Shown here one piece after another: positions 7,762 to 14,788 of a stretch of 33,707 nt of DNA. The notes under the pieces are model-generated. The model ran no database searches. It worked only from the letters and a program-made list of their open reading frames with translations, and was not told the origin of the DNA. The translations under genes and the position numbers were made by a program. Positions within the stretch are counted from its first letter, which is position 1; each line of letters starts with the position of its first letter. Origin of the DNA: CAZAKZ01 sp964485695 (GTDB lineage Bacteria; Planctomycetota; JAFGQW01); assembly GCA_964485695.1 (NCBI GenBank), contig CAZAKZ010000057.1:1-33707 (forward strand), given 5' to 3'.

Positions 7762-8566
7762 TATTGCCTGGGCCCGTATGGCCCTGACCAGCATTTTCTG
7801 GGCCTGTCAGCGTGTTCCTGGAGGCGGCCTTCCCGGTCGGAATGTTCGGAAGGTTCAGAAGGTCCTGTCGCCGGGACCGCGTCCTCTCCAGGGCCATGCG
7901 ACTTCTCCAGGAAGCGATGCGTTCGTGGTCTCCGGTGCGCAGCACTTCCGGCACCCGCATGCCCCGGAACTCCACCGGACGGGTGTAGTGGGGATGGTCC
8001 AGGAGGCCGTGATTGAACGATTCCGCCTCGGCGCTCTGGTCGTGGCCCAGAACCCCCTTCTGCAACCGGGCCAGGGCGTCGATGACCACCAGGGCCGGTA
8101 CCTCCCCGCCGCTCAGGACGTAGTCGCCGATGCTCAGCTCCAGGGGTTTCAGTCCCACCCGGATGCGTTCATCGAATCCCTCGTAGTGGCCGCAGATGAG
8201 TACCAGGCTCGATTCCTCGGCCAGTTCTCGGACGACGGCCTGGGTCAAAGGAATCCCCTGGGGGGTGAGAAGGATGCGGCGCGGGGGTCGGCTCTCTCCA
8301 GTCCCAGTGATACGCCCAGTGATACTCCCAGAGATGCGGCCTTCAATGGCCTCCACCGCCCGGAACACGGGTTCGGGCTTGAACACCATGCCGGGACCGC
8401 CGCCAAAGGGACGGTCGTCCACGGACCGGTGCCGGTCGGTGGTGAAGTCCCGGAGGTTTACGAGATGGACGGAGATCCGGCCGGAGTCACGGGCAATCTT
8501 GAGGATGCTGGTGTCGAGAACCCCCGGAAACATTTCCGGAAAAATCGTCAAAACGTGAATGTCCAC
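7754..8566 (-). CDS. trmD: tRNA (guanine-N1)-methyltransferase TrmD
   Basis: SAM-dependent SPOUT enzyme that makes m1G37 next to the anticodon and so prevents +1 frameshifts. The 270-residue sequence shows TIFPEMF (7-13), DDRPFGGGPGMV (50-61), TPQG (101-104), GHYEGFDERI (126-135) and SIGDYVLSGGE (145-155) of the trefoil knot, then GVLGHDQSAEAESF and LLDHPHYTRP. An internal near-repeat (GRISGSITGRITGTG, 76-90) and a Gly/Asn/Thr tail are lineage extras. The start is GTG 8566 with a short GGAG upstream. First gene of the trmD-rplS-secDF-LysM unit; rpsP and rimM, often its neighbours, are not in the window. Confidence 0.96.
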   Translation of the reverse strand: MDIHVLTIFPEMFPGVLDTSILKIARDSGRISVHLVNLRDFTTDRHRSVDDRPFGGGPGMVFKPEPVFRAVEAIEGRISGSITGRITGTGESRPPRRILLTPQGIPLTQAVVRELAEESSLVLICGHYEGFDERIRVGLKPLELSIGDYVLSGGEVPALVVIDALARLQKGVLGHDQSAEAESFNHGLLDHPHYTRPVEFRGMRVPEVLRTGDHERIASWRSRMALERTRSRRQDLLNLPNIPTGKAASRNTLTGPENAGQGHTGPGNTT

Positions 8567-8690
8567 GGGGGTACTCCACTACAACTTCAATTCCAAGAAA
8601 GACTGTGCGCTGTTGCCCTAAGTCCAAGAAAGGTAGTGCGATAGAAGGGCTCGCAAAATCTGCACCCATCCTGTCGAACGCAGGGTCGTA

Positions 8691-8718
8691 AATGTATTAC
8701 GCCCTGGGTCCAAGTCAA
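8691..8718 (-). promoter_or_regulatory. Candidate promoter of the trmD unit
   Basis: Minus strand: TTGACT (8718-8713), 16-bp spacer, TACATT (8696-8691). A T run lies directly upstream of the -35 element. It is about 125 nt before the trmD start codon. Found by inspection only. Confidence 0.5.
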
Positions 8719-8728
8719 GAAAAAAAGC

Positions 8729-8818
8729 CCGGTCGCCTCTTCCCCCGAATTGCCTTGATCTGTTGACTGTAAAAGACTTACAGAGATCAATGAGGACCGT
8801 TTCGTACGGGGCGACCGG
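8729..8818 (+). promoter_or_regulatory. Structured leader or operator region of ribE
   Basis: This is the main content of the 342-nt gap between trmD and ribE. CCGGTCGCC (8729-8737) can pair with GGCGACCGG (8810-8818). Inside lie a 13-bp hairpin, TTGATCT (8755-8761) / AGATCAA (8784-8790) stacked on CTGTAA (8767-8772) / TTACAG (8778-8783), and a short CCGT/ACGG hairpin (8797-8809): a three-way junction. Alternatively, TTGACT (8763-8768) may be a -35 element, making CTGTAA-N5-TTACAG a repressor operator. The conserved sequence of the FMN riboswitch is not visible. Confidence 0.4.
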
Positions 8819-8908
8819 TGTCTTGCATGGCACCGAAAACGAATCCGATCCCGGCAGGGGAAAAGCCCTGGGGGTCGATTTCACAGGCTGCAAGGAATCG
8901 AGGAAGTC

Positions 8909-9544
8909 ATGTTCACTGGACTGGTCGAGGCCTGTGTCCCCGTGGTCCACCTCCTCCGTCAAAGTGCCTCCATGGACCTCACCGTGGATCCGGGGGAGGA
9001 CATCGCCCAGGACCTGGTTCCCGGGGCCAGCCTGGCCCTGAACGGTGTGTGCCTCACCGTCACCGCCGGCAAGGGGAATCTCCGCACCTTCCACGCCATC
9101 CAGGAAACACTGGTGCGTACCAACCTGGGAGACCTCAAGGTCGGAGACCGGGTCAACGTGGAGCGGTCCCTCCGCGTGGGCGACCGCCTCGGCGGCCACT
9201 GGGTCCAGGGACACGTGGACGGGGTGGGAATCCTGGCCTCCAGGAATGAGAGCCCGGGGCAGACCCTGATCAAGATCTCGACAACCCGTGACCTCACCCG
9301 GTTCATGGTTCCCAAGGGATCCATCTGCATCGACGGCATCAGCTTGACCCTGGTGGATGTGTGGGATACGGCCTTCACCTGTGCCCTCATTCCCGAGACC
9401 CTGAAGCGCACCCGCATGGGCTTCCTGAAGGTGGGGGCCCGGGTGAACCTGGAGACGGACATCCTGGCCCGGCACGTGGCCCGGATCCTGGGCCTGGACC
9501 GGGGCGTGGACCGGGACAGGCTTCGGGACGCGGGGTACCTGTGA
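8909..9544 (+). CDS. ribE: Riboflavin synthase alpha chain
   Basis: Catalyses the last step of riboflavin synthesis, dismutation of two 6,7-dimethyl-8-ribityllumazine molecules. The 211-residue protein has the two tandem lumazine-binding barrels. First: MFTGLVEA at the N-terminus, ASLALNGVCLTVT (40-52), ETLVRTNLGDLKVGDRVNVE (66-85). Second: GGHWVQGHVDGVG (94-106), GSICIDGISLTL (136-147), LIPETLKRTRMG. ATG 8909 has GAGGAAG upstream and gives the canonical MFTG start. It stands alone; no other rib gene is in the window. The name ribE is used for the alpha synthase; E. coli calls it ribC or ribE depending on source. Confidence 0.95.
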   Translation: MFTGLVEACVPVVHLLRQSASMDLTVDPGEDIAQDLVPGASLALNGVCLTVTAGKGNLRTFHAIQETLVRTNLGDLKVGDRVNVERSLRVGDRLGGHWVQGHVDGVGILASRNESPGQTLIKISTTRDLTRFMVPKGSICIDGISLTLVDVWDTAFTCALIPETLKRTRMGFLKVGARVNLETDILARHVARILGLDRGVDRDRLRDAGYL

Positions 9545-9569
9545 TCCGCAGGTTGCGAATCCGGGCGCG

Positions 9570-10781
9570 CTACCACCACTTGAACAGGGTCTGGAGAAAG
9601 GCGCTCACCGGCGCCGCCTCCCGGGCCTCGGTGAGGGTGCCGGAGAAGGTCTTCACCGCGTCCTGGAGCCCGTCGTAGAGGTCCTCCTCCATGAGAATGC
9701 GACCCACGAAACCCCGGCCACTGCGGACGTGGGCCACAATGTGATTCACATCGGTCAGGGTGTCGTGGAAGCGCCGGGCCAGGTCGCGGTCGAAGAGGAA
9801 TTTTCCCAGGATCGTGTCCTGATCCACCATGGCAATGGTCAGGTCCCGGAACCGTTCGGCCACCAGTTCGTCGGCCACCAGGGCGCCGAGGAGCCCCTTG
9901 CCCTGCTTCACGTCGTCCATGAGCTCCCGGCCGGTGCGGGCAAACTTCCGGAAATCGTTGTAGATCCCTTCTTCCTTGAGCAAGCGCCCGAGGGTTCCAC
10001 GGCCGTCGGCCAGCTCTTCCGCGACGTCCCTGGCGGACCGGACCAGGGTCTGGACGTCGGACCGGAGCTGACGGTCGAAGAGCAGTGTATTGAAGAATCC
10101 CGGGCCCTCCTCCACGGCCATGAAGATCCGGTCGAGACGCTCTGCCACCCCGACCCACTTGTCGTGGAGTTCGGAATCCATGACCAATCGACCCACTGTG
10201 CCGTCTCCCTGGCTCACCGTGGAGGAGATATCGGTGAGGTTCTTGATGATCCTGTTCAGGTTATCCGCGTTCCGGTCCACCACCTCGCCCAGGGCCTGGA
10301 TCGCCGAGGGGAGGAGCGACCCCCTGAGGGGCGAATCCGTGGTTTCCGGCCCCACGCCGGGATCGATCTCTACCTGCTTGCCGCCCAGGAGGGAGGCGTC
10401 GGTGATGCGGATGGAGTAGCCCTCGAACAACTGGAGGTCCTGCTTGAGAAGGAGGCGGACCTTGACCCGGAACTGGCGGCTCGCCGGTCCCGGAGCACCC
10501 GGGCCGGATTCGACCCCGGCTTCCTCCAGGCGCACGGTTTCAACGCGTCCGACCTGAACCCCGGAGACCCGGACAGGATCCCCTCGCTCGAGGCCCCCCA
10601 CACCGCCCTTGGTAGAGCCGGTTGGGTGGTTGACGGCGCTGCCCACGAACACCACGTCCCGGAAGTAAGGATCCTTGCCCAGGATCTCTTCCACGCTCGA
10701 GACCTTGATGGTGACGTAGCCGAGAAGGCACAGGGTCACCAGGAACAGTAAGCCGACGACGGTATAGCGGGTGATGGTCAT
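9570..10781 (-). CDS. mlaD: MlaD-like MCE-domain lipid transport protein with repeats
   Basis: Substrate-binding subunit of an MlaEFD-type transporter moving phospholipids between membranes. One anchor helix (about 6-26, TVVGLLFLVTLCLLGYV) is followed by the MCE domain at about 35-145 (GLERGDPVRVSGVQVGRVE, then GYSIRITDASLLGGKQVEI). The remainder, about 150-403, is long, mostly helical, and holds about six degenerate copies of a G-x2-G-x-L-x2-D motif: GTVGRLVMDSELHD, GTLGRLLKEEGIY, KGLLGALVADELV, TILGKFLFDRDLA, RGFVGRILMEEDLY and a weaker one near FFNTLLFDRQL. Such a long C-terminus suggests a helical needle or barrel. ATG 10781 was chosen for its AAGGAG; the frame opens 10 codons earlier. 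Downstream of mlaF, separated by 78 nt containing a hairpin. Confidence 0.9.
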   Translation of the reverse strand: MTITRYTVVGLLFLVTLCLLGYVTIKVSSVEEILGKDPYFRDVVFVGSAVNHPTGSTKGGVGGLERGDPVRVSGVQVGRVETVRLEEAGVESGPGAPGPASRQFRVKVRLLLKQDLQLFEGYSIRITDASLLGGKQVEIDPGVGPETTDSPLRGSLLPSAIQALGEVVDRNADNLNRIIKNLTDISSTVSQGDGTVGRLVMDSELHDKWVGVAERLDRIFMAVEEGPGFFNTLLFDRQLRSDVQTLVRSARDVAEELADGRGTLGRLLKEEGIYNDFRKFARTGRELMDDVKQGKGLLGALVADELVAERFRDLTIAMVDQDTILGKFLFDRDLARRFHDTLTDVNHIVAHVRSGRGFVGRILMEEDLYDGLQDAVKTFSGTLTEAREAAPVSAFLQTLFKWW

Positions 10782-10800
10782 GGAACCTCTCCTTACTCCA

Positions 10801-10830
10801 CCCGGGGGCACGCCGCAGGGCGTGCCCGGG
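10801..10830 (-). other. Strong intercistronic hairpin between mlaF and mlaD
   Basis: GGGCACGCC (10806-10814) pairs perfectly with GGCGTGCCC (10819-10827) around a GCAG loop; CCC 10801-10803 and GGG 10828-10830 extend the stem past a 2-nt bulge. No T run follows on the minus strand, and the mlaD ribosome binding site lies just downstream. An mRNA stability or expression-ratio element is more likely than a terminator. Confidence 0.6.
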
Positions 10831-10859
10831 ACGAGGGACCGTGGGCGGTCGACCGGGGA

Positions 10860-11594
10860 TCAGTCCGGCTCCCCGAGTCCCTGCAGAAACTTCTGGACAC
10901 GTTTGTTCTCCGTGTTCTCGATCTCCTCGGGCGTGCAGATCTCCATGATCCTGCCCTCGAAGAGAAAACCGATGCGGTCTGCGGCTTCCATGGCGTCCTG
11001 GATGTCGTGGGTCACCATGATGCTGGTGGCCTCCAGACGGTCGTTGACTTCCCGGATCAGGGATCGGATGGCCCGGGCCGTGACCGGGTCCAGGCCGCTG
11101 GTGGGCTCGTCGTAGAGGACGATGTCCGGATTGAGGGCGATGGCGCGCGCCAGGCCGACGCGCTTCTTCATCCCCCCCGAGATCTCCGAGGGCATCTTCT
11201 TCTCCTCTCCGAGGAGCCGCACCCACCGGAGCCGTTCACAGGCCCGGTCCAGGATCTCCTTTTTAGGCAGCCGGGTATGTTCCCGGAGGGGCAGGGCCAC
11301 GTTGTCTCCCACGCTCATCCAGTTGATGAGCGCCCCGGACTGGAAGAGGTAGCCGAACCGGCGTCTCAGACCCTTGAGCTGCTGCCGGTTCAAGGTGGCG
11401 AGATTGGCCCCATCGATCCAGATCTCCCCGGCATCGGGTCTCATGAGGCCGACCATGTGCTTCAGGGTCACAGACTTGCCGATGCCGCTGCGGCCCATGA
11501 TGGCGAAGATCTCTCCCCGGTGCACGTGGAGGTCCATGCCCTTCAGGATCTCTCGATCGCCGAGGATCTTGTGCACGTTCACCATGCGGATCAT
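10860..11594 (-). CDS. mlaF: MlaF-like ABC transporter ATPase
   Basis: Cytoplasmic ATPase of the MlaEFD lipid transporter, 244 residues. Walker A GRSGIGKS (34-41), Q-loop Gln85 in YLFQSGALINWMSV, signature SGGMKKR (139-145, the SGGM form typical of MlaF/TtgA-type ATPases), Walker B DIVLYDEP (157-164), H-loop His196. ATG 11594 overlaps the mlaE stop codon (ATGA), indicating translational coupling; a second ATG three codons in is possible. The same frame stays open far upstream through mlaE, which is without meaning. Confidence 0.95.
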   Translation of the reverse strand: MIRMVNVHKILGDREILKGMDLHVHRGEIFAIMGRSGIGKSVTLKHMVGLMRPDAGEIWIDGANLATLNRQQLKGLRRRFGYLFQSGALINWMSVGDNVALPLREHTRLPKKEILDRACERLRWVRLLGEEKKMPSEISGGMKKRVGLARAIALNPDIVLYDEPTSGLDPVTARAIRSLIREVNDRLEATSIMVTHDIQDAMEAADRIGFLFEGRIMEICTPEEIENTENKRVQKFLQGLGEPD

Positions 11595-12388
11595 CGATAG
11601 AATATCCAGGTCATGTAATAGCTCAGAATGATGATGAGCAGGAGGCAGTTGATGACGGCGCCGCGCACGGCGCGGCCGACGCCCAGGGCGCCGCCCTCGG
11701 CGCGCATGCCGGCGCTCAATCCGATGGTGGCGATGGTCACGCCGAAGACAAAGGCCTTGACCAGGCCCGAGTAGACGTCCTTGGGAAACTCGAAGACGGT
11801 CCGGGTGTAGCGAAGGACCTCGAGGGCCTGGTCGAGGTAGACCTCGGTCGCCACGCCCAGCTGGGTGGACGCCACCACCATGCCTCCCATGGTCCCCAGG
11901 AAATCGACCAGGATGGTGAGGATGGGGCACACGAGCATCAGCGCCACCAGCCGGGGCATGACCAGGAACTTGACCGGGTCGATGGCCATGATCTCGAGGG
12001 CGTCCACTTCCTCGGACACCTTCATGGTGCCGATCTCCGCGGCCATGCCGCTGCCCACCGTGGCGGTCAGCACCAGGGCCGCGATGAAGGGGCCCATCTC
12101 CCGGCACATGGCCGCCGTTACCACCAGGCCCACGGCCTCCACCTGGCCGAACTTGTCCAGCTCGATGCCGGTCTGCAGCGCCAGGATGGCGCCGAAGAAG
12201 ATGCCCACCACCGACGTGACCGGCAGCGTCCTGACGCCGTAGGCGTACATGTGACCGAGGATTTCCGGCGCTTTTTGCACGGCGGAACCGAGGTAGACCA
12301 GGGCGGTGGCCGTGAGGAGCAGGGCGTAGCCGGCGCCGTAACAGTACCCGATGACGACGCGGCCGGTGTGGTGAAAAAAGCCCATCAT
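11591..12388 (-). CDS. mlaE: MlaE-like ABC transporter permease
   Basis: Inner-membrane permease (MlaE/YrbE family) of 265 residues with about five or six hydrophobic helices. Typical features: the coupling region with GPFIAALVLTATVGSGMAAEIGTMKVSEEVDAL and the MPRLVALMLVCPILTILVDF helix, given here as landmarks in separate runs of the family pattern (GPFIAAL, GSGMAAEIG, EEVDAL, MPRLVAL). ATG 12388 overlaps the stop codon of the upstream lipoprotein gene (ATGA), and the 3' end overlaps mlaF the same way, so three genes are coupled in a row. The frame is open 62 codons upstream, but that part is Pro/Arg-rich and not family-like. Confidence 0.95.
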   Translation of the reverse strand: MMGFFHHTGRVVIGYCYGAGYALLLTATALVYLGSAVQKAPEILGHMYAYGVRTLPVTSVVGIFFGAILALQTGIELDKFGQVEAVGLVVTAAMCREMGPFIAALVLTATVGSGMAAEIGTMKVSEEVDALEIMAIDPVKFLVMPRLVALMLVCPILTILVDFLGTMGGMVVASTQLGVATEVYLDQALEVLRYTRTVFEFPKDVYSGLVKAFVFGVTIATIGLSAGMRAEGGALGVGRAVRGAVINCLLLIIILSYYMTWIFYR

Positions 12389-13905
12389 GGCCGGACCCCC
12401 TTGTCTGGGGCCGGCTTGTCTGGGGCTGGCGCGGCCAGGGGAACCGGGATGCCCAGAATCCGGAGCTGGGTGCCCCCCGAGGCTTCGGTCTCCAGGCGTA
12501 CGGCGCCCATGAGAAACTGGTGCAGGCTCCCCGCCCGGCTGCGGCGGCTCGAGTAGACCAGGGGTACGGTCCACCGAGAGAATCCCGGAGCTTCAAACCG
12601 CCGGTAGAGGCCCAGGATCGACTGCTCCCGGAGGCGGCCGCCCGGCCTTGACCAGCGGATGTATGGACTGAAGAAGACACCCCAGTGCTCGTGGACGGCG
12701 TCGTTCACCACGGGGAGGGGGAACAGACACCCGAGGGCCACCTTTCCGGTGTGGTCTTCCCGGTCCACCACGTCCAGGAGGGGGAACACCATGAGACGGC
12801 TCCCGGCCCCCTGAGCGTTGGTCCAGGTGTGACTCAACCAGACAGGGGCGACATGGAATGCCTGGTGGCGAGATCCGGAGCGGCCGAACTCGCGGTCCCA
12901 AACCAGGGGCCAGAGATAGTAGCTGCTCCTGAGGTACGATCCCGCTCTCGTGGGGCCGGACGTGGAACGGCCGTGGAGGGGCCACAGGCGCCAGCCCTCC
13001 CCGTGGGGATCCCACCAGGCGCTGTAGAACGGGAAGGGCAGGTTGACCGTCCCTTCCCCTCTCAAGGTGTCCTCGTAGCGGCTGAACAGGGGATACAGCG
13101 CGGCCCAGCCAGAGGCCTGGTCCCGGGAGAGGGCGCCGTACAGGGGCCACACCATGAATCCGCTCCGGGGCCGGTCGGTGTAGAGCAGATCCTCGGTGAG
13201 GGAGACCAGGGGCCAGAGGTAGGTGTGGGTATCGTGGTGGCCAACCCGGACGGATCGGGCGATGAGGGGAAACACCCGGAACCACCAGGCGTCTTCCCCG
13301 GCGTTTCTATAATCCCCGGAGTTATCTCCAGTGTTGCCCCCCCAACCGAAGAAGGGCCAGAGGAGGTGGTGCGATCGACCCATGCTACCCCGGGTCCGGG
13401 CATAGAAAGGGAAGAGGACGAAGGTGAGTTCATCCATGCCGAAGACCTTTTTCATGTCTCCGTAGAACGGGAAGACGGCCAGGCTGTCCCCGGGGCGGCC
13501 CACCCTCCGGAAGAGAAAGGGAAAGACCATGAGAGAGCTCCCGGCCCGGGACGCCTCGGAGTTTCCCCAGTGCCAGTAGATCGGGACCATCCAGTCGCTC
13601 CAGGAGGAGGGCGTGCGGTGAAACCGACCCAGGGGCCATAGAACCTCGGTGGTGGTGAACCTGCCGGCTTCCGTGGTTGCATGGCTGAAGAGGGGACGGA
13701 CGCCCCACTCCCCTCGAGGTTTTCCCCCCTCGAGGCGTTCGGTCCTCCCGTAGAGGAGCGGCCCCAAAGCTTCCCATTCGCGGCTGCCCTCGCCGTCCAC
13801 TGGACCCGTTCTGAACAGTGGATACACATCGAGTTCCAGGGTTCCGCAGCCGGTCACCAGGGCCGCGAGAATGGCCACCACTACTGTGCCGAGGCGTTGC
13901 TTCAA
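12385..13905 (-). CDS. Lipoprotein with about twenty aromatic-Pro repeats, first gene of the mla operon
   Basis: No characterised family was recognised. The 506-residue product begins MKQRLGTVVVAILAALVTGC: a basic start, a hydrophobic core and a lipobox ending at Cys20. From about residue 25 to 480 a short motif of the form [LVF]-[WFY]-P-[LF]-x recurs every 15-30 residues, for example LWPLGRF, VFPFLFRR, VFPFYGD, LFPFYAR, LWPFFGW, VFPLIAR, LWPLVSL, VWPLYGA, LYPLFSR, LWPLHGR, LWPLVWD, VFPLLDV, LFPLPVV. The pattern suggests a repeated beta-hairpin fold such as a beta-solenoid, propeller or barrel. TTG 13905 was chosen because it directly precedes the signal peptide and GGGAG lies about 10 nt upstream. 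It overlaps mlaE by 4 nt, tying it to lipid transport. The C-terminus carries a small duplication (PAPDKPAPDKG). Confidence 0.75.
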   Translation of the reverse strand: MKQRLGTVVVAILAALVTGCGTLELDVYPLFRTGPVDGEGSREWEALGPLLYGRTERLEGGKPRGEWGVRPLFSHATTEAGRFTTTEVLWPLGRFHRTPSSWSDWMVPIYWHWGNSEASRAGSSLMVFPFLFRRVGRPGDSLAVFPFYGDMKKVFGMDELTFVLFPFYARTRGSMGRSHHLLWPFFGWGGNTGDNSGDYRNAGEDAWWFRVFPLIARSVRVGHHDTHTYLWPLVSLTEDLLYTDRPRSGFMVWPLYGALSRDQASGWAALYPLFSRYEDTLRGEGTVNLPFPFYSAWWDPHGEGWRLWPLHGRSTSGPTRAGSYLRSSYYLWPLVWDREFGRSGSRHQAFHVAPVWLSHTWTNAQGAGSRLMVFPLLDVVDREDHTGKVALGCLFPLPVVNDAVHEHWGVFFSPYIRWSRPGGRLREQSILGLYRRFEAPGFSRWTVPLVYSSRRSRAGSLHQFLMGAVRLETEASGGTQLRILGIPVPLAAPAPDKPAPDKGVRP

Positions 13906-14281
13906 CAGGAGAATGCTCCCTGTATGGAAAGGAAACCGGTCCGGCCCGGAGGTTTCAGAGGACCGAGGGGGCGACCGCCCTGTCACCCGATTCCAGCTCG
14001 AGGGCCAATTGAATCCCTTTCCCTGGGGGGAGTCAAGGTTGTCTTGGCCCTTGTGTGTCAAACTGTTAGGACGGTTCCATGAACCGACAGTCCGTTCTGT
14101 CCAGGGATGGGTTCCCGGAGGCATCCCGGACGATTCAGACCGGGGGAGTTCAGGGTGGATCTGGAGGGCGTTTTCGGCCGATATCCGCATGTGGGCACAC
14201 GGGCATACCGGTTATTCCGGAGCCTGACCACGGGAAGAGAAGGAGGGCGGGAACCGGAGTCCATGGAAGGCAGGAGGAATG
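13906..14281. other. Divergent intergenic region between two lipoprotein genes
   Basis: This 376-nt gap separates the minus-strand mla unit from the plus-strand lipoprotein unit and should hold both promoters. A TTGACA -35 candidate reads on the minus strand at 14061-14056, but no convincing -10 follows at 17 bp. No gene is visible; the long minus-strand frame through it lacks protein-like composition. Confidence 0.5.
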
Positions 14282-14788
14282 ATGCGGAGCAGGAGAAATT
14301 CCCGACCAGGTAGCGGGTGGATCGGACTGGCCATACTGCTGGTGGGTTGCACGACCACGACACCTTCTCCAGAGGCCGGGCCGCCGGGGAAGAAGAGCTA
14401 TGCTCCCGTGGCCGGGGAAGCTTTCCTGCGGGGCGAGAACCGGACCCTCCTTGCCGAGGAGGTGCGTCTGGACCTCCCCCTGCACCTGGAGTCGGAGGTG
14501 TTCCTGGCGGGGAACAAGACCCACCGGTGGAAAAAAAATGGTAAAAAGATGAAAGAGGCCCTGGGTATGGCTAGGGTAAAATTCGGCGAAGGCCTCGAGA
14601 TTCGTGAGGCCCATCGCATCTTGATCGCGTTCTCGCCCGCCGGTGACACGATTCGCCTTGCCGCCCGCGGGCACGTCGTGTTCATCGACATGGCCATGAA
14701 GCGCGTGGTTCGGGATGCCACGGCCCTGGAAGTCCAGGGAAAGACGGTCCTCTTTCACGGCCCCTACAAGGATGAAATGCTGAAGTGA
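14282..14788 (+). CDS. Small predicted lipoprotein, possibly OstA/LptA-like
   Basis: The 168-residue product has a basic start (MRSRRNSR), a hydrophobic segment and a lipobox LVGC (Cys23). The C-terminal half (LAARGHVVFIDMAMKRV, then ALEVQGKTVLFHGP) has the alternating beta pattern of OstA/LptA/LptC-like proteins, which carry lipopolysaccharide across the periplasm; this is a weak resemblance. ATG 14282 is preferred over the adjacent ATG 14279 because AGGAGG (14272-14277) is then 4 nt away instead of 1. The stop overlaps the start of the next lipoprotein gene by 4 nt (GTGA), so the two are coupled. Confidence 0.7.
   Translation: MRSRRNSRPGSGWIGLAILLVGCTTTTPSPEAGPPGKKSYAPVAGEAFLRGENRTLLAEEVRLDLPLHLESEVFLAGNKTHRWKKNGKKMKEALGMARVKFGEGLEIREAHRILIAFSPAGDTIRLAARGHVVFIDMAMKRVVRDATALEVQGKTVLFHGPYKDEMLK

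Noticed and set aside
8587..8790. Short frames in the trmD-ribE gap
   Set aside because: They overlap the promoter and stem structures, with no binding site or protein-like composition.
8729..8908. FMN riboswitch before ribE
   Set aside because: The conserved RFN core sequences are not present, although the leader can fold.
10860..12680. A 606-codon frame covering mlaF and most of mlaE
   Set aside because: Only the last 244 codons (mlaF) look like protein; the upstream part is Arg/His/Gly-rich and overlaps the real mlaE frame.
13906..14190. N-terminal extension of the repeat lipoprotein (start at 14190)
   Set aside because: It would bury the signal peptide and lipobox about 95 residues inside the protein.
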